Part shown: positions 16,772 through 25,329 of the stretch, one piece after another
Numbering within the stretch: position 1 is the stretch's first letter
Layout: each line of letters begins with the position of its first letter
Assembly (NCBI GenBank): GCA_015258065.1
Contig: JABZIZ010000002.1
Span: 1-64,000, forward strand
From: Lachnospiraceae bacterium
Lineage (GTDB): Bacteria; Bacillota; Clostridia; Lachnospirales; Lachnospiraceae
Direction: 5' to 3'
Length of the DNA: 64,000 nucleotides
Notes under the pieces: model-generated
The model's input: the letters and a program-made list of their open reading frames with translations, nothing else
Database searches by the model: none
What the model was told of the DNA's origin: nothing
Translations under genes and position numbers: made by a program

Positions 16772-17245
16772 TTGAGTACGGGTGCAATTACATTTCTTGT
16801 CATTCTTGTGGTGCTGACTGCCGTTCTGATCGCTCTTTATCTTTTCGGCAGAAAAATGCAAAAGCGTCAGGAAGAGCAGCAAATTCAGCTGCAGGCTGCT
16901 GCACAGCAGATTTCCATGTTTGTCATTGATAAAAAGAAGCTGAAAATGAAAGAATCCGGTCTGCCCGCACAGGTCATTGAACAAACGCCGAGGCTGATGC
17001 GCGGGTCCAAGGTGCCGATTCTTAAAGTAAAGGTTGGTCCGCAAATCATGAACCTGATGTGCGATGCGCAGATCTTTGATTCCGTACCGATGCGCAAAGA
17101 GGTGAAGGCAACGGTCAGCGGAATTTATGTCACCGCCGTCCGCGGCATGCACGGCAAGCAGGAAGTTGCCCCCAAAAAGCAGTCCGGGCTGCGGGCCTGG
17201 GTTGAAAGGCTTCAGGAAAAAGCCGGTGCCAAACCGGTGAAATAG
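16772..17245 (+). CDS. Hypothetical single-pass membrane protein (157 aa)
   Basis: A TTG start at 16772 follows AGAGAGGG. One transmembrane helix (residues ~5-24, AITFLVILVVLTAVLIALYLFG) is followed by a short basic/Gln-rich coiled segment and a soluble C-terminal domain containing 'MKESGLPAQVIEQTPRLMRGSKVPILKVKVGPQIMNLMCD'. No functional family is recognised, though similar small proteins occur in Lachnospiraceae. The topology suggests that most of the protein faces the cytoplasm. It is transcribed divergently from the trigger-factor-like lipoprotein from its own promoter. Confidence 0.65.
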   Translation: MSTGAITFLVILVVLTAVLIALYLFGRKMQKRQEEQQIQLQAAAQQISMFVIDKKKLKMKESGLPAQVIEQTPRLMRGSKVPILKVKVGPQIMNLMCDAQIFDSVPMRKEVKATVSGIYVTAVRGMHGKQEVAPKKQSGLRAWVERLQEKAGAKPVK

Positions 17246-17276
17246 AAAGACAAAAGGAATTCCGGCAACGTTTCAT

Positions 17277-17789
17277 TCAATGCGCATCCAGGCAGCGGAT
17301 ATCCAGACGAATGAGCGCCTTTGACATTTCCATCCCGTTCATGCGTACGCGATATTCCGCTTCTGCTATGATTCGTTTCCCCCTTTCTAATTGATAAGTT
17401 TGATAACGCTCCGTATGGGTATGCATCTTCATCTGCCCATACGGTGTTTTATATTCGGTATCCTGGTCTTCCCCCTCTTTCCACACAAGCTCCGTATCCA
17501 CAGATCCTTTTCGACTGATTTCCAAAGAGGAGGGTTTGATTTTCACCCGGTTGAACGTCACGATGTCCACGCCTTCTTCCAGTGCCTCTTCGTATTCCAA
17601 GAGGATGACGCCTCCCTTTGCTCTGCGCAGAATGCCGGATACCTCATTCCTTGTCGTCTCCGTATGGGATTCTTTCTCTCCCGAATTCCCCGGTCTTGTG
17701 TGTTCCCCCGTAATGGTGACTTTCACTTTCTCCGATCCTTTTGCTTCATCCCAAAGATCCTCTCGGATGACTTCCAGATTTTCTCCCAT
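17277..17789 (-). CDS. DUF1934 domain protein
   Basis: About 170 residues, all matching DUF1934, a small beta-barrel (calycin-like) family common in Firmicutes. Typical signatures are 'KVKVTITGEHT', 'GVILLEYEE' and 'YQTYQLERGKRIIAEAEYRVRMNG'. The function is unknown. The ATG at 17789 is preceded by a strong GGAAGGAGAAGGAAG site, whereas the longer frame upstream lacks one. It lies downstream of ispE, separated by a tandem repeat array, and is convergent with the membrane protein at 16772. Confidence 0.8.
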   Translation of the reverse strand: MGENLEVIREDLWDEAKGSEKVKVTITGEHTRPGNSGEKESHTETTRNEVSGILRRAKGGVILLEYEEALEEGVDIVTFNRVKIKPSSLEISRKGSVDTELVWKEGEDQDTEYKTPYGQMKMHTHTERYQTYQLERGKRIIAEAEYRVRMNGMEMSKALIRLDIRCLDAH

Positions 17790-17832
17790 TCGTCTTCCTT
17801 CTCCTTCCGGTTTTCTCTCTGTTCCTCTTTTA

Positions 17833-17968
17833 TGGTGGATCAAAGCGCATACAACCTTCGAAGCGAAGGCGAAAGCGTTCTATTCTTCTTTTGCGATGGA
17901 TCTAAGCACACGACCTTCGAAGCGAAGGCAAACCGTCTCTTCCTTTCTCACGGATGGATCTCTACTCC
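17833..17968. repeat. 59-nt tandem repeat between ispE and DUF1934
   Basis: Two copies and part of a third begin with TGGATC. Both full copies contain the self-complementary CCTTCGAAGCGAAGG (at 17855 and 17914), a 59-nt period. The hairpins could form in RNA. Confidence 0.75.
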
Positions 17969-17972
17969 TCTC

Positions 17973-18842
17973 TCACGGGCGAATAAAAGAGGTTAGAAAA
18001 AGTTCCGGTGCTATGTTCGTTTGCTTCAGTTCATAAAAGGTCCTTTGCGCTGCGGGCGCATCCTGAAAAATCCCGAAAACGCCGGGGCCGCTCCCGCTCA
18101 TCATCTGCGTCAGGGCACCTCCCCTGCGCATGACTTCCTCAATTTCACCGATCACCGGATGCATCGACTTTGTCACCTCTTCCAGGCTGTTGCCGGTCAG
18201 GGCGCAGATGGCGGAAAGATCCTGCGCCTTTAACGCCTCCACCATCCTGTCTACGTCAGGATGTCTTCTTTTCTCCTCCGGAATCCGATCCAGCCCGGCG
18301 TACACTTCCCTGGTTGAGACATTCACCGCGGGCTTTGCCACCAGGAGAACTGCTTCGGGCGGAGCGCAAAGAGGTGTCAGCACTTCACCGATTCCTTCCG
18401 ACAGCATGGTCCCGCCTTCGATACAAAAAGGGATGTCCGCACCGAGCGGAAGCGCAATCTTGCGCAGTTCCTCCATGGACAGGCGGAGATCAAACATTTC
18501 ATTCATCGCCAGAAAGGTGGCTGCCGCATCCGCACTGCCGCCCGCCATCCCTGCCGCCATCGGAATCTTTTTGTCCAGTTTGATTTCCAATCCCTGTCTT
18601 ATGGAAAAAAGCTCCCGCATCCGCTCACACGCCTTCCAGATCAGATTCGTTCTATCTCCCGCCAGGGACGCCTTCCCGGTTTGCAGACGGATCTCTCCTG
18701 TCTCATTCGAACAAAACTCCAGCTTATCATAGAGATTGACCGTCTGCATGACCATGCGGACCAGATGATAGCCGTCTTCCCTCTTTCCCTTCACATCCAG
18801 ACACAAATTGATCTTGGCATAGGCCTTTTTACAAATCCTCAT
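17973..18842 (-). CDS. ispE: 4-diphosphocytidyl-2-C-methyl-D-erythritol kinase
   Basis: 289 residues. This GHMP kinase phosphorylates CDP-methylerythritol in the non-mevalonate isoprenoid pathway. The first motif is 'AKINLCLDVKGKREDGYHLVRMVMQTV' near the N-terminus. The ATP-binding glycine-rich loop is 'IPMAAGMAGGSADAAATFLAMN' (~92-113), and the third GHMP motif 'MMSGSGPGVFGIF' is near the C-terminus. No other pathway gene is in the window. A GGGGCG-rich site precedes the ATG. Confidence 0.93.
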   Translation of the reverse strand: MRICKKAYAKINLCLDVKGKREDGYHLVRMVMQTVNLYDKLEFCSNETGEIRLQTGKASLAGDRTNLIWKACERMRELFSIRQGLEIKLDKKIPMAAGMAGGSADAAATFLAMNEMFDLRLSMEELRKIALPLGADIPFCIEGGTMLSEGIGEVLTPLCAPPEAVLLVAKPAVNVSTREVYAGLDRIPEEKRRHPDVDRMVEALKAQDLSAICALTGNSLEEVTKSMHPVIGEIEEVMRRGGALTQMMSGSGPGVFGIFQDAPAAQRTFYELKQTNIAPELFLTSFIRP

Positions 18843-18923
18843 CGTACGCCCCTTCTTTTGCCACCTTGACCGCCTAAATCATTTGAAACAAAAAATCAAA
18901 ATCCTCTTGATTTCCTATATCTT

Positions 18924-18967
18924 TTGACACTTTCATTATTTTAATTATACAGGAATTTAAAAATTCC
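18924..18967 (+). promoter_or_regulatory. Promoter with a palindrome at the start site
   Basis: TTGACA (18924-18929), a 16-nt spacer and TATACA (18946-18951) are directly followed by the perfect inverted repeat GGAATTTAAAAATTCC (18952-18967). It drives the plus-strand gene at 19032. The palindrome could be an operator. Confidence 0.6.
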
Positions 18968-19031
18968 AGCCTTCTTTTTTGAGTTTAATTGTCCGATACA
19001 ACGAGCAGATGAAAAAAAGGAGGTTTTCACC

Positions 19032-19733
19032 ATGGAAATGAATGCGATCCAAAGTCCCGCTACGACTTGTCCTACTTCTCCCGCAGCCTGTACAAGCAAA
19101 GCAAGTCCACAACCCGGCAAGGCGGGCGCTTCGAATGATCCTAAAGATTCTACAGGGAAAGAAACATCCCCTGCTGCCGTTTATGAAAAAACGGATCCTG
19201 CCGCAGCTGCTTCCCCTAAAGTCTATAAACCTGACACCGAGAAAATCAAGCAGATGCAAGATGATATGACAACTCGCCAGCAAACGTTCCTAAACCTGAT
19301 CCGACAGATGTTCGGAAAACAGGCGAAGACCCTTAGCCTCACAGACGATGCGCTCTGGAAAACACTGGCTGCCGGCGATTTCACCGTCGACGAAAAGACA
19401 AAAGAACAGGCGCTCAAAGATATTTCAGAGGACGGATATTGGGGGGTCAAACAGACCTCCGGTCGTATTCTGGATTTTGCGAAGGCACTGACCGGCGGTG
19501 ATCCGTCGAAAATTGAAAAGATGAGATCGGCCTTCGAACAGGGCTACAAACAGGCGGAAAAAACCTGGGGCGGTCATCTTCCCGAGATCTGTAAAAAGAC
19601 CTATGACGCGGTTATGAAGGGCTTTGACGACTGGAAGAAGGAGAGCACCACTCCCAAAGAGGACGCCGCCACAAAGAACGTAGCCAAAAAAGGTGCCCAA
19701 AGCGAAGGAACCCCTTCCGGAAATCCTTCCTAA
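19032..19733 (+). CDS. Hypothetical soluble protein (233 aa), weakly DUF5610-like
   Basis: The ATG follows AGGAGG. The first ~75 residues are a low-complexity Pro/Ala/Ser/Lys segment. Residues ~85-205 are helical with a conserved-looking core 'DISEDGYWGVKQTSGRILDFAKALTGGDPSK' and 'GYKQAEKTWGGHLPEICKKTYDAVMKGFDDW'. This pattern recalls DUF5610 and related helical domains, but I cannot confirm it. The C-terminus is again low complexity. There is no signal peptide or membrane segment. It has its own strong promoter with a palindromic candidate operator and is convergent with pyrD. Confidence 0.7.
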   Translation: MEMNAIQSPATTCPTSPAACTSKASPQPGKAGASNDPKDSTGKETSPAAVYEKTDPAAAASPKVYKPDTEKIKQMQDDMTTRQQTFLNLIRQMFGKQAKTLSLTDDALWKTLAAGDFTVDEKTKEQALKDISEDGYWGVKQTSGRILDFAKALTGGDPSKIEKMRSAFEQGYKQAEKTWGGHLPEICKKTYDAVMKGFDDWKKESTTPKEDAATKNVAKKGAQSEGTPSGNPS

Positions 19734-19767
19734 AAGCCTTCGGAGATTCCTTCTGGAATGATTCCAT

Positions 19768-20673
19768 CTAATGTACCGCACCAATGAGACTGTGGATATC
19801 ATCCACCTCATTCTTCCGTAAATAGTCTTCGATGCCGTGAATGACCTTGATGGTTGCGTAAGGATCATGGAAATTTGCGGCTCCAATGGCAACGGCGGAC
19901 GCACCGGCTAAGAGAAATTCCAGTGCGTCCGCTGCGCTTGCAATTCCCCCCATCCCGATAATCGGTATGCTTACCGCCTGTGCACATTCATAAACCATTC
20001 GCACCGCAACCGGTTTGATCGCAGGTCCCGAGAGCCCCCCGGTTTTATTGGCAAGCACAAATTTTCTTTTTTGAATATCGATCTGCATACCCGTGATCGT
20101 ATTGATTAAGGAGATGGCATCCGCTCCGGCTGCTTCTGCGGCCTTTGCCATCTCGGCAATGCTGGTTACATTGGGAGAGAGTTTCATGATCACCGGCTGT
20201 TTTGCCTTCTTCTTGATTTCAGATGTAATCTCGGAAAGTGCTTTTTTGTCCACACCGAAGGCGATGGCTCCCTCTTTGACATTCGGGCAGGAGACGTTGA
20301 TCTCCAGAAGATCCACCCGTTTTTCCTGCGAAAGTCTTTCCACCACGGCAACGTATTCCGGAATGGTATGGCCACATACATTGACGATCACCCTGGTTTC
20401 AAAATTCTCCAGATAGGCAAGATCTCTTTGGCAAAAAACTTCGATCCCGGGATTCTGCAGTCCGATGGCATTTAACATCCCGCTTTGCGTTTCCGTCACC
20501 CGCGGCGTATCATTTCCCTGCCATGGCTCCAGGGAAACGCCTTTGGTCACAACGCCGCCAAGCGCATTCAAATCCACAAACTCTCCGTATTCCATTCCGG
20601 AGCCGAAGGTACCGGAGGCTGTCATCACCGGATTCCTAAAGGGAACTCCTGCGATTTTCACTTCCGTATTCAT
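19768..20673 (-). CDS. pyrD: Dihydroorotate dehydrogenase B, catalytic subunit
   Basis: 301 residues, class 1B length. It oxidises dihydroorotate to orotate with FMN and passes electrons to PyrK and on to NAD. Signatures: 'NPVMTASGTFGSGMEYGEF' near the N-terminus, the active-site Cys in 'LLEINVSCPNVKEG', FMN-binding 'NKTGGLSGPAIKPVAVRMV', and 'IIGMGGIASAADALEFLLAGASAVAIG'. It overlaps pyrK by four bases (ATGA), so the subunits are translationally coupled. It is the last gene of the pyrC-plsC-pyrK-pyrD run. Confidence 0.95.
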   Translation of the reverse strand: MNTEVKIAGVPFRNPVMTASGTFGSGMEYGEFVDLNALGGVVTKGVSLEPWQGNDTPRVTETQSGMLNAIGLQNPGIEVFCQRDLAYLENFETRVIVNVCGHTIPEYVAVVERLSQEKRVDLLEINVSCPNVKEGAIAFGVDKKALSEITSEIKKKAKQPVIMKLSPNVTSIAEMAKAAEAAGADAISLINTITGMQIDIQKRKFVLANKTGGLSGPAIKPVAVRMVYECAQAVSIPIIGMGGIASAADALEFLLAGASAVAIGAANFHDPYATIKVIHGIEDYLRKNEVDDIHSLIGAVH

Positions 20674-21464
20674 ATCTCCACCTCCTCCGCCTCAAAAACC
20701 GGCCCATCCGTACAGATCCTGGCATTCTTGACCCGGGAATGCTCATCCTGCTTCGTCGTCTTTGTGACGCAGCCAAGACAGGCTCCCACTCCGCAAGCCA
20801 TTCTTTCTTCCAACGACAGGTAGGCCTTTTTCCTCGCCTGTTTCCTCTGATTCTCTTCCTGAACCAACTGCTTGATCGCCCGCAGCATCGGTAGCGGACC
20901 GCAGGCTAGAATGACATCGAAATCCACCGGGTTCTCCCTGTACACGTCCATGACATTCCCCTTTGTGCCGACGCTTCCATCTTCTGTTGCCAGATATAAT
21001 TTTCCGTACTTCTGAAATTCTTCCGCCAGGAAGGTGTCTCCGTTTCGGTATCCCATCATCATGACGGGCGCTTCCTCTTGCAGACGCTGTGCTGCAAAGA
21101 GCAGCGGCGGAATGCCGACTCCGCCGCCAAATAGCAGGATCTTTTGCCCCTTTAAACTCTCCATCGGATAGCCGTTTCCCAGTACTCCCAGAAGATCCAG
21201 GGACTCATGTGCGGGGTAAGTGGAAAGCTCCGCTGTCCCTTCTCCCGAGATGCGGTAAACCAGGCGCAGCTCTTCTTTTTCAGCATCCGCCAGGCAGATG
21301 CTGATCGGTCTGGGCAGGAGCCTCGCCGGGTTGTTCAGGTAAACTCCGACAAACTGCCCGGGTCTTGCTTCCTTCGCTAGTTCACTCTTCAGCCTCACAT
21401 CCCAAATGCCCTGCGCCATCTCGGTTTGAGACAAAATTTCCACGCTCTCCTTCTTCTTAACCAT
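20670..21464 (-). CDS. pyrK: Dihydroorotate dehydrogenase B, electron-transfer subunit
   Basis: 264 residues. The N-terminal FAD-binding ferredoxin-reductase domain has 'ARLLPRPISICLAD' for flavin binding, and the NAD-binding part contains 'ILLFGGGVGIPPLLFAA'. C-terminal cysteines bind a [2Fe-2S] cluster in 'MACGVGACLGCVTKT' plus a fourth in 'ARICTDGPVF'. It transfers electrons from PyrD's FMN to NAD. It is coupled to pyrD by a 4-nt overlap and lies 13 bases after plsC. Confidence 0.94.
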   Translation of the reverse strand: MVKKKESVEILSQTEMAQGIWDVRLKSELAKEARPGQFVGVYLNNPARLLPRPISICLADAEKEELRLVYRISGEGTAELSTYPAHESLDLLGVLGNGYPMESLKGQKILLFGGGVGIPPLLFAAQRLQEEAPVMMMGYRNGDTFLAEEFQKYGKLYLATEDGSVGTKGNVMDVYRENPVDFDVILACGPLPMLRAIKQLVQEENQRKQARKKAYLSLEERMACGVGACLGCVTKTTKQDEHSRVKNARICTDGPVFEAEEVEI

Positions 21465-21477
21465 TTTCGCACCTCTC

Positions 21478-22212
21478 CTAGACCAGTTTCTGATTTTTCG
21501 TCACCATCTCCTGAATGATGCCCGCCGTATAGGTGTTGATTGTCTTCTGATCCGCTTTGTCCAGATCACTGATTCGAAAGGGCTTTCCATACTCTAGAAT
21601 GACATGCTGTTTTTTGACAGCGGGCAGGTGCGCCTCAAAGATATTTCTGGTGTTGTTGATGGCAATGGGTACGATCAAACAATTCGACCACTGTGCAATC
21701 TTGAAACTCCCCTTGTGAAAGGGCAGAAGCGTTTCCGGATTCGTGTTTCTGGTGCCCTCCGGAAAAATGGCAAAAGAAATTCCGCTTTTCACATCTTCCG
21801 CCGCCTGCTTCATCATGAGCAGTCCCTGTCTGGGATCTTTTCGATCTAAAAACAGGCAGTGCAGATATTTCATCCACTGTGCAATCACCGGCACATAGCG
21901 CAGTTCTTTCTTGGACATATAGCCTGTCCTTCGCGGCACCCTGGCATACGTCAGCACAATATCAAAATAGCTCTGGTGGTTCCCTACATAAAGCACCGCC
22001 TCGTCCTTCGGCACATTTTCTTCCCCCAGCACGGTTACCTCCGCGCCGCTGATTGCGGTGATGCAGCGAAAGCTCCAGGTCACCAGGGGCAGCGGCAGCC
22101 ACCTCTTGTAATGCTTGTTGAGGAGCGATACCACCCACTCCACAAACAGCAGCGGGATACTAATGAAATAAAAAAAGACCAGATACAAAAAAATAAATAA
22201 CAAACGAATCAT
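21478..22212 (-). CDS. plsC: 1-acyl-sn-glycerol-3-phosphate acyltransferase
   Basis: About 244 residues from the ATG at 22212, which overlaps the pyrC stop (ATGA) and is preceded by GAGG; the longer frame upstream lies inside pyrC. An N-terminal membrane helix is followed by the acyltransferase motif HX4D 'VGNHQSYFDIVL', then 'FAIFPEGTRNTNP' for substrate binding. It makes phosphatidic acid at the membrane. A phospholipid gene inside a pyrimidine cluster is unusual, but the overlap shows that it is cotranscribed with pyrC. Confidence 0.9.
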   Translation of the reverse strand: MIRLLFIFLYLVFFYFISIPLLFVEWVVSLLNKHYKRWLPLPLVTWSFRCITAISGAEVTVLGEENVPKDEAVLYVGNHQSYFDIVLTYARVPRRTGYMSKKELRYVPVIAQWMKYLHCLFLDRKDPRQGLLMMKQAAEDVKSGISFAIFPEGTRNTNPETLLPFHKGSFKIAQWSNCLIVPIAINNTRNIFEAHLPAVKKQHVILEYGKPFRISDLDKADQKTINTYTAGIIQEMVTKNQKLV

Positions 22213-23543
22213 ATATTCTTTTCCTCTAATGACAGGCTCCCTGCCCGGTATACCGGCTTTCCTCCGCAAACGGTTAAGAGCACCTCTCCCGGAAGCGTCC
22301 ATCCCCGAAACGGGGTATTGCAGGCTTTGGACACAAAATGGTCTGCCACCCGTTCGGCATGAGCATCAAATACGCAGAGATCAGCCGTCCTTCCTTCATA
22401 AAAAAACTTTTCTCCTGCTTCTTCCGTCCCGCCGATTCGCGTGATCTTTGCCGGTGCCACACTCATCTTGTAAATCAGCTCCGGAAGGGTAAGTACACCC
22501 GTTTGCACCAGGTACTTGATGCCAAGAGAAAGCGCCGTTTCCAAACCACTCATGCCGCTGGGCGCTTCTCGGAAGGGCTTTTCCTTCTCGGCGACCGTAT
22601 GCGGTGCATGGTCGGTTGCAATCATTTCGATGGTTCCGTCCCGCAGACCCTCTAGAATTGCAAGGCGATCCCTTTCCAGCCGTAGCGGAGGATTTACCTT
22701 GGCGAGCGTCCCGTATTCTTCTATCGCCTCTTCTGTGAGAGAAAAATGGTGCGGTGTCGCTTCGGCATGGACTCGGGGATTGGTTTTCCGTACTCTTCTC
22801 ACCAATTCTACGGATTCTGCAGCGGAAATATGCTGAATGGTCAACTCTGCACCGGTCTCTTCTGCAATCGCAAGATCTCGCTCCACCATGGAAATTTCTG
22901 CTTCTCTTGGCGATCCGACAAGTCCCCTCTTCCCGGCGACTTCTCCCCCATTGATTCCGTTATCTGTAATATACGCAGGATCTTCCTCATGCAGGCTGAT
23001 CATCAGATCCGCCTGCCTTGCCTCTTCGCAGGCCCTCTTCATGATCTCCGCCTGTAAGATCGGTTTTCCGTCATCGCTCAGCAGAACCGCTCCGGCCTCT
23101 TTCAGCACCCTAAAATCGCAGAGCTCTTCCCCCCTCATTCCCTTCGTCACATTCCCACAGGTATATACATGGATACCGGTTCGTTTCCCCTTTTCCAGCA
23201 TTTCCCGAATCGTTTCCGGCTGATCCGGGTGAGGGTTCGTATTGCCCATCATCACCACCCTCGTGTAACCGCCGGCTGCGGCAGCTCCTGCCCCGGTGAA
23301 AACATCTTCTTTTTCGGTAAATCCGGGATCTCTAAAATGCACATGACAATCCACCAGCCCCGGTGCAATGTACTTCCCATTCAGTTCTATCAGAAGGTCT
23401 TCTTTTCCAACGGACAGACCATCCATGCGCAGTCTTCCCGCCTCCGCCATTTGGATGATTCTACCGTCCTCAATCAACAGATCTTTTTTCTCTTCCGTTT
23501 TTGCTACAGGATCCACTAAAATCCCGCCTTTTAGAACCAACAT
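22209..23543 (-). CDS. pyrC: Dihydroorotase
   Basis: 444 residues, type I (PyrC of Bacillus type). It cyclises carbamoyl-aspartate to dihydroorotate using two zinc ions. The metal ligands are in 'GLVDCHVHFRDPGFTEKED' (HxH) near residue 60, with later His in 'TIQHISAAESVE' and 'HAEATPHHFSL', and the catalytic Asp in 'MIATDHAPHT'. It is the first gene of the pyrC-plsC-pyrK-pyrD run. A 28-nt tandem repeat array separates it from the upstream GH9-like gene. Confidence 0.95.
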   Translation of the reverse strand: MLVLKGGILVDPVAKTEEKKDLLIEDGRIIQMAEAGRLRMDGLSVGKEDLLIELNGKYIAPGLVDCHVHFRDPGFTEKEDVFTGAGAAAAGGYTRVVMMGNTNPHPDQPETIREMLEKGKRTGIHVYTCGNVTKGMRGEELCDFRVLKEAGAVLLSDDGKPILQAEIMKRACEEARQADLMISLHEEDPAYITDNGINGGEVAGKRGLVGSPREAEISMVERDLAIAEETGAELTIQHISAAESVELVRRVRKTNPRVHAEATPHHFSLTEEAIEEYGTLAKVNPPLRLERDRLAILEGLRDGTIEMIATDHAPHTVAEKEKPFREAPSGMSGLETALSLGIKYLVQTGVLTLPELIYKMSVAPAKITRIGGTEEAGEKFFYEGRTADLCVFDAHAERVADHFVSKACNTPFRGWTLPGEVLLTVCGGKPVYRAGSLSLEEKNI

Positions 23544-23558
23544 GCTGTCTCCTGTCTC

Positions 23559-23670
23559 GCTCCCTCAACTGCCAGCTTCCCGTTTTGCTCCCTCAACTGC
23601 CAGCTTCCCGTTTTGCTCCCTCAACTGCCTGTTTGCTGTCTTGCTCCTCCAACCGTCTGTTTCCGCTTTC
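23559..23670. repeat. 28-nt tandem repeat upstream of pyrC
   Basis: Four copies of GCTCCCTCAACTGCCAGCTT plus CCCGTTTT start at 23559, 23587, 23615 and 23643, a strict 28-nt period; the last copy is diverged. It fills the gap between the GH9-like gene and pyrC. Confidence 0.85.
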
Positions 23671-23676
23671 CATCCG

Positions 23677-25212
23677 CTAGTCGATCATGCCCTGCATGAT
23701 CAGAAGCTTCGCACTGTTATCCAGATCATCCGGAATGCCCGGATATCCCGCCTGCAGGTAAGAACATTCCCCCTCACGGGAAGCAAAGTTCACATTGTCC
23801 TGATTTCTTCCGCAAAAATAATGCAGATGATCCGTAATCATGGACGTATACTCGTGATTGTAGATGATATGGTTTAATACCGTGAGCGTCCGCATATTAT
23901 TTAACATCTCCGGGATTGCTTCTCTCCCCTCTCCGCTTACACGGTAGGGAGAGTGATTGGCGATCTCCGCAATCTTTTCTCCCCGCTGCAATAACGTCTC
24001 CATCAGTTGGTCACAGACGGCACGGTTAATGGGTTGTTTCGCCGTCATCAGATAAGTGACTCCTCCGAAGAACAGATCCTCGTCTGTCATGACCATCCCC
24101 ATCTGTTCCTCGTTATGAAAAAAAGCACTTAAGACATTTTCGTATTTTTTATCTCCTGTCATCCGATACAAATCGGCAGCTGCCGCAAAAGCCGCACGGT
24201 CCTGTGCGGTATGTTTTTTCCCTATGTAGGAAGTCCATGCGCTCTGCGCCCTCTTCTGGCAATCCGCGGCAAAAGGCGAATCAAACTCCCGGTACAGCCA
24301 CGCAAACCTGGACATTGCCTGTGAAAAAGCAATCGTCGCTTCCGGAGTGGCCGCATCAATGGCGACCAGGTTCTCCTGTTCTCCCTTTCCCGACTCACAG
24401 GAAGCATAAACGCTTCCGTCCTGTACCTGCATCTTGGAAAGCCAGTCGATCTCAAATTTGACCTCATCCAAAAGATCCGGTATGCCATTTCCGCTCTCCG
24501 GAATTCCCATGTCATCTCCGAAACTGTCCGGATCCAGTTCATACGCAAGCAAAAGATCTCTGACCGCGTGACAAGCCTTCCCCACGTCTCGATTCCCATT
24601 TTTGTCGGTATGCCATCCGCCACTGACATTCCTTGTCTGATTCGGGTCCTCTCTTAGTTTACCGTCCTCTACATGACAGTCTTTTCTTCCCCGGGAACGA
24701 TCCTTTTTTTCCTGTGGTGCCTCTTCGTCATCCGTTTCGGAATCTCCGGAAAATTCCTGTCCGCAACGTCTGCTCGTAAAATTCTGCAGGGTTTCCTGTG
24801 CCAGGTGCTCTCCGATGTCCGCACCGATCCGAAAGGCATAGGAGCTGCCCACCGTTTTATTATAAATATAATAGGTTCCGTCGGTTTGAAAATCCGTGAA
24901 CACGGCAGCGCTCAGTTCTCCACTTTGGCTCTGTCTCAGTTTGCCGGTAAAAAGAACGGAATCGTCTGTAAGCGATCTTACCTCAAAGGCTTCATCCGGG
25001 TCTGTAGCGCTTACAAAGACCATCTTTTCCTCTCCCGTACGGTATCCGATCTGATCCGTCAGGATATGGGGCACATCCCTCGGCACCCGGTAGGCGACAT
25101 CACGCAGGCGGTCCGTCCCTCCCTCCGCTTTCTTTGCACAACCGGCAACAAACGAAAAAGCAAGCAGAATACAGATCATCCCGATTCTGTGAAAGATGAA
25201 CTTTTTACGCAT
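23677..25212 (-). CDS. GH9-family-like lipoprotein, catalytic residues missing
   Basis: 511 residues. A lipoprotein signal peptide (lipobox ending VAGC) is followed by a CelD-type N-terminal Ig-like domain (~48-135, 'DQIGYRTGEEKMVFVS') and a glycoside hydrolase family 9 (alpha/alpha)6 barrel, recognisable from 'MGIPESGNGIPDLLDEVKFEIDWLSKMQ'. The usual GGW-YDAGD site aligns without gaps to GGWHTDKNGN, so both catalytic Asp are replaced (by Thr and Asn). The C-terminal His/Glu motifs are also not seen. It may be a non-hydrolytic carbohydrate- or cell-wall-binding protein on the outer membrane face. Confidence 0.8.
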   Translation of the reverse strand: MRKKFIFHRIGMICILLAFSFVAGCAKKAEGGTDRLRDVAYRVPRDVPHILTDQIGYRTGEEKMVFVSATDPDEAFEVRSLTDDSVLFTGKLRQSQSGELSAAVFTDFQTDGTYYIYNKTVGSSYAFRIGADIGEHLAQETLQNFTSRRCGQEFSGDSETDDEEAPQEKKDRSRGRKDCHVEDGKLREDPNQTRNVSGGWHTDKNGNRDVGKACHAVRDLLLAYELDPDSFGDDMGIPESGNGIPDLLDEVKFEIDWLSKMQVQDGSVYASCESGKGEQENLVAIDAATPEATIAFSQAMSRFAWLYREFDSPFAADCQKRAQSAWTSYIGKKHTAQDRAAFAAAADLYRMTGDKKYENVLSAFFHNEEQMGMVMTDEDLFFGGVTYLMTAKQPINRAVCDQLMETLLQRGEKIAEIANHSPYRVSGEGREAIPEMLNNMRTLTVLNHIIYNHEYTSMITDHLHYFCGRNQDNVNFASREGECSYLQAGYPGIPDDLDNSAKLLIMQGMID

Positions 25213-25329
25213 GCCTCATACCTTACAGGTTGCCCTTCTCCATCCCTGTGCAGGGTTCCTGTCCCCCTCTCCTATCACATGGATGCCAAAAGCCCTGGCA
25301 CCCACCCCATCGTCTTGCCTTTCCCCCTA

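Noticed and set aside
23559..23670. CRISPR-like regular repeat with 28-nt period
   Set aside because: The units are contiguous with no unique spacers and no cas genes are near. It is a simple tandem repeat.
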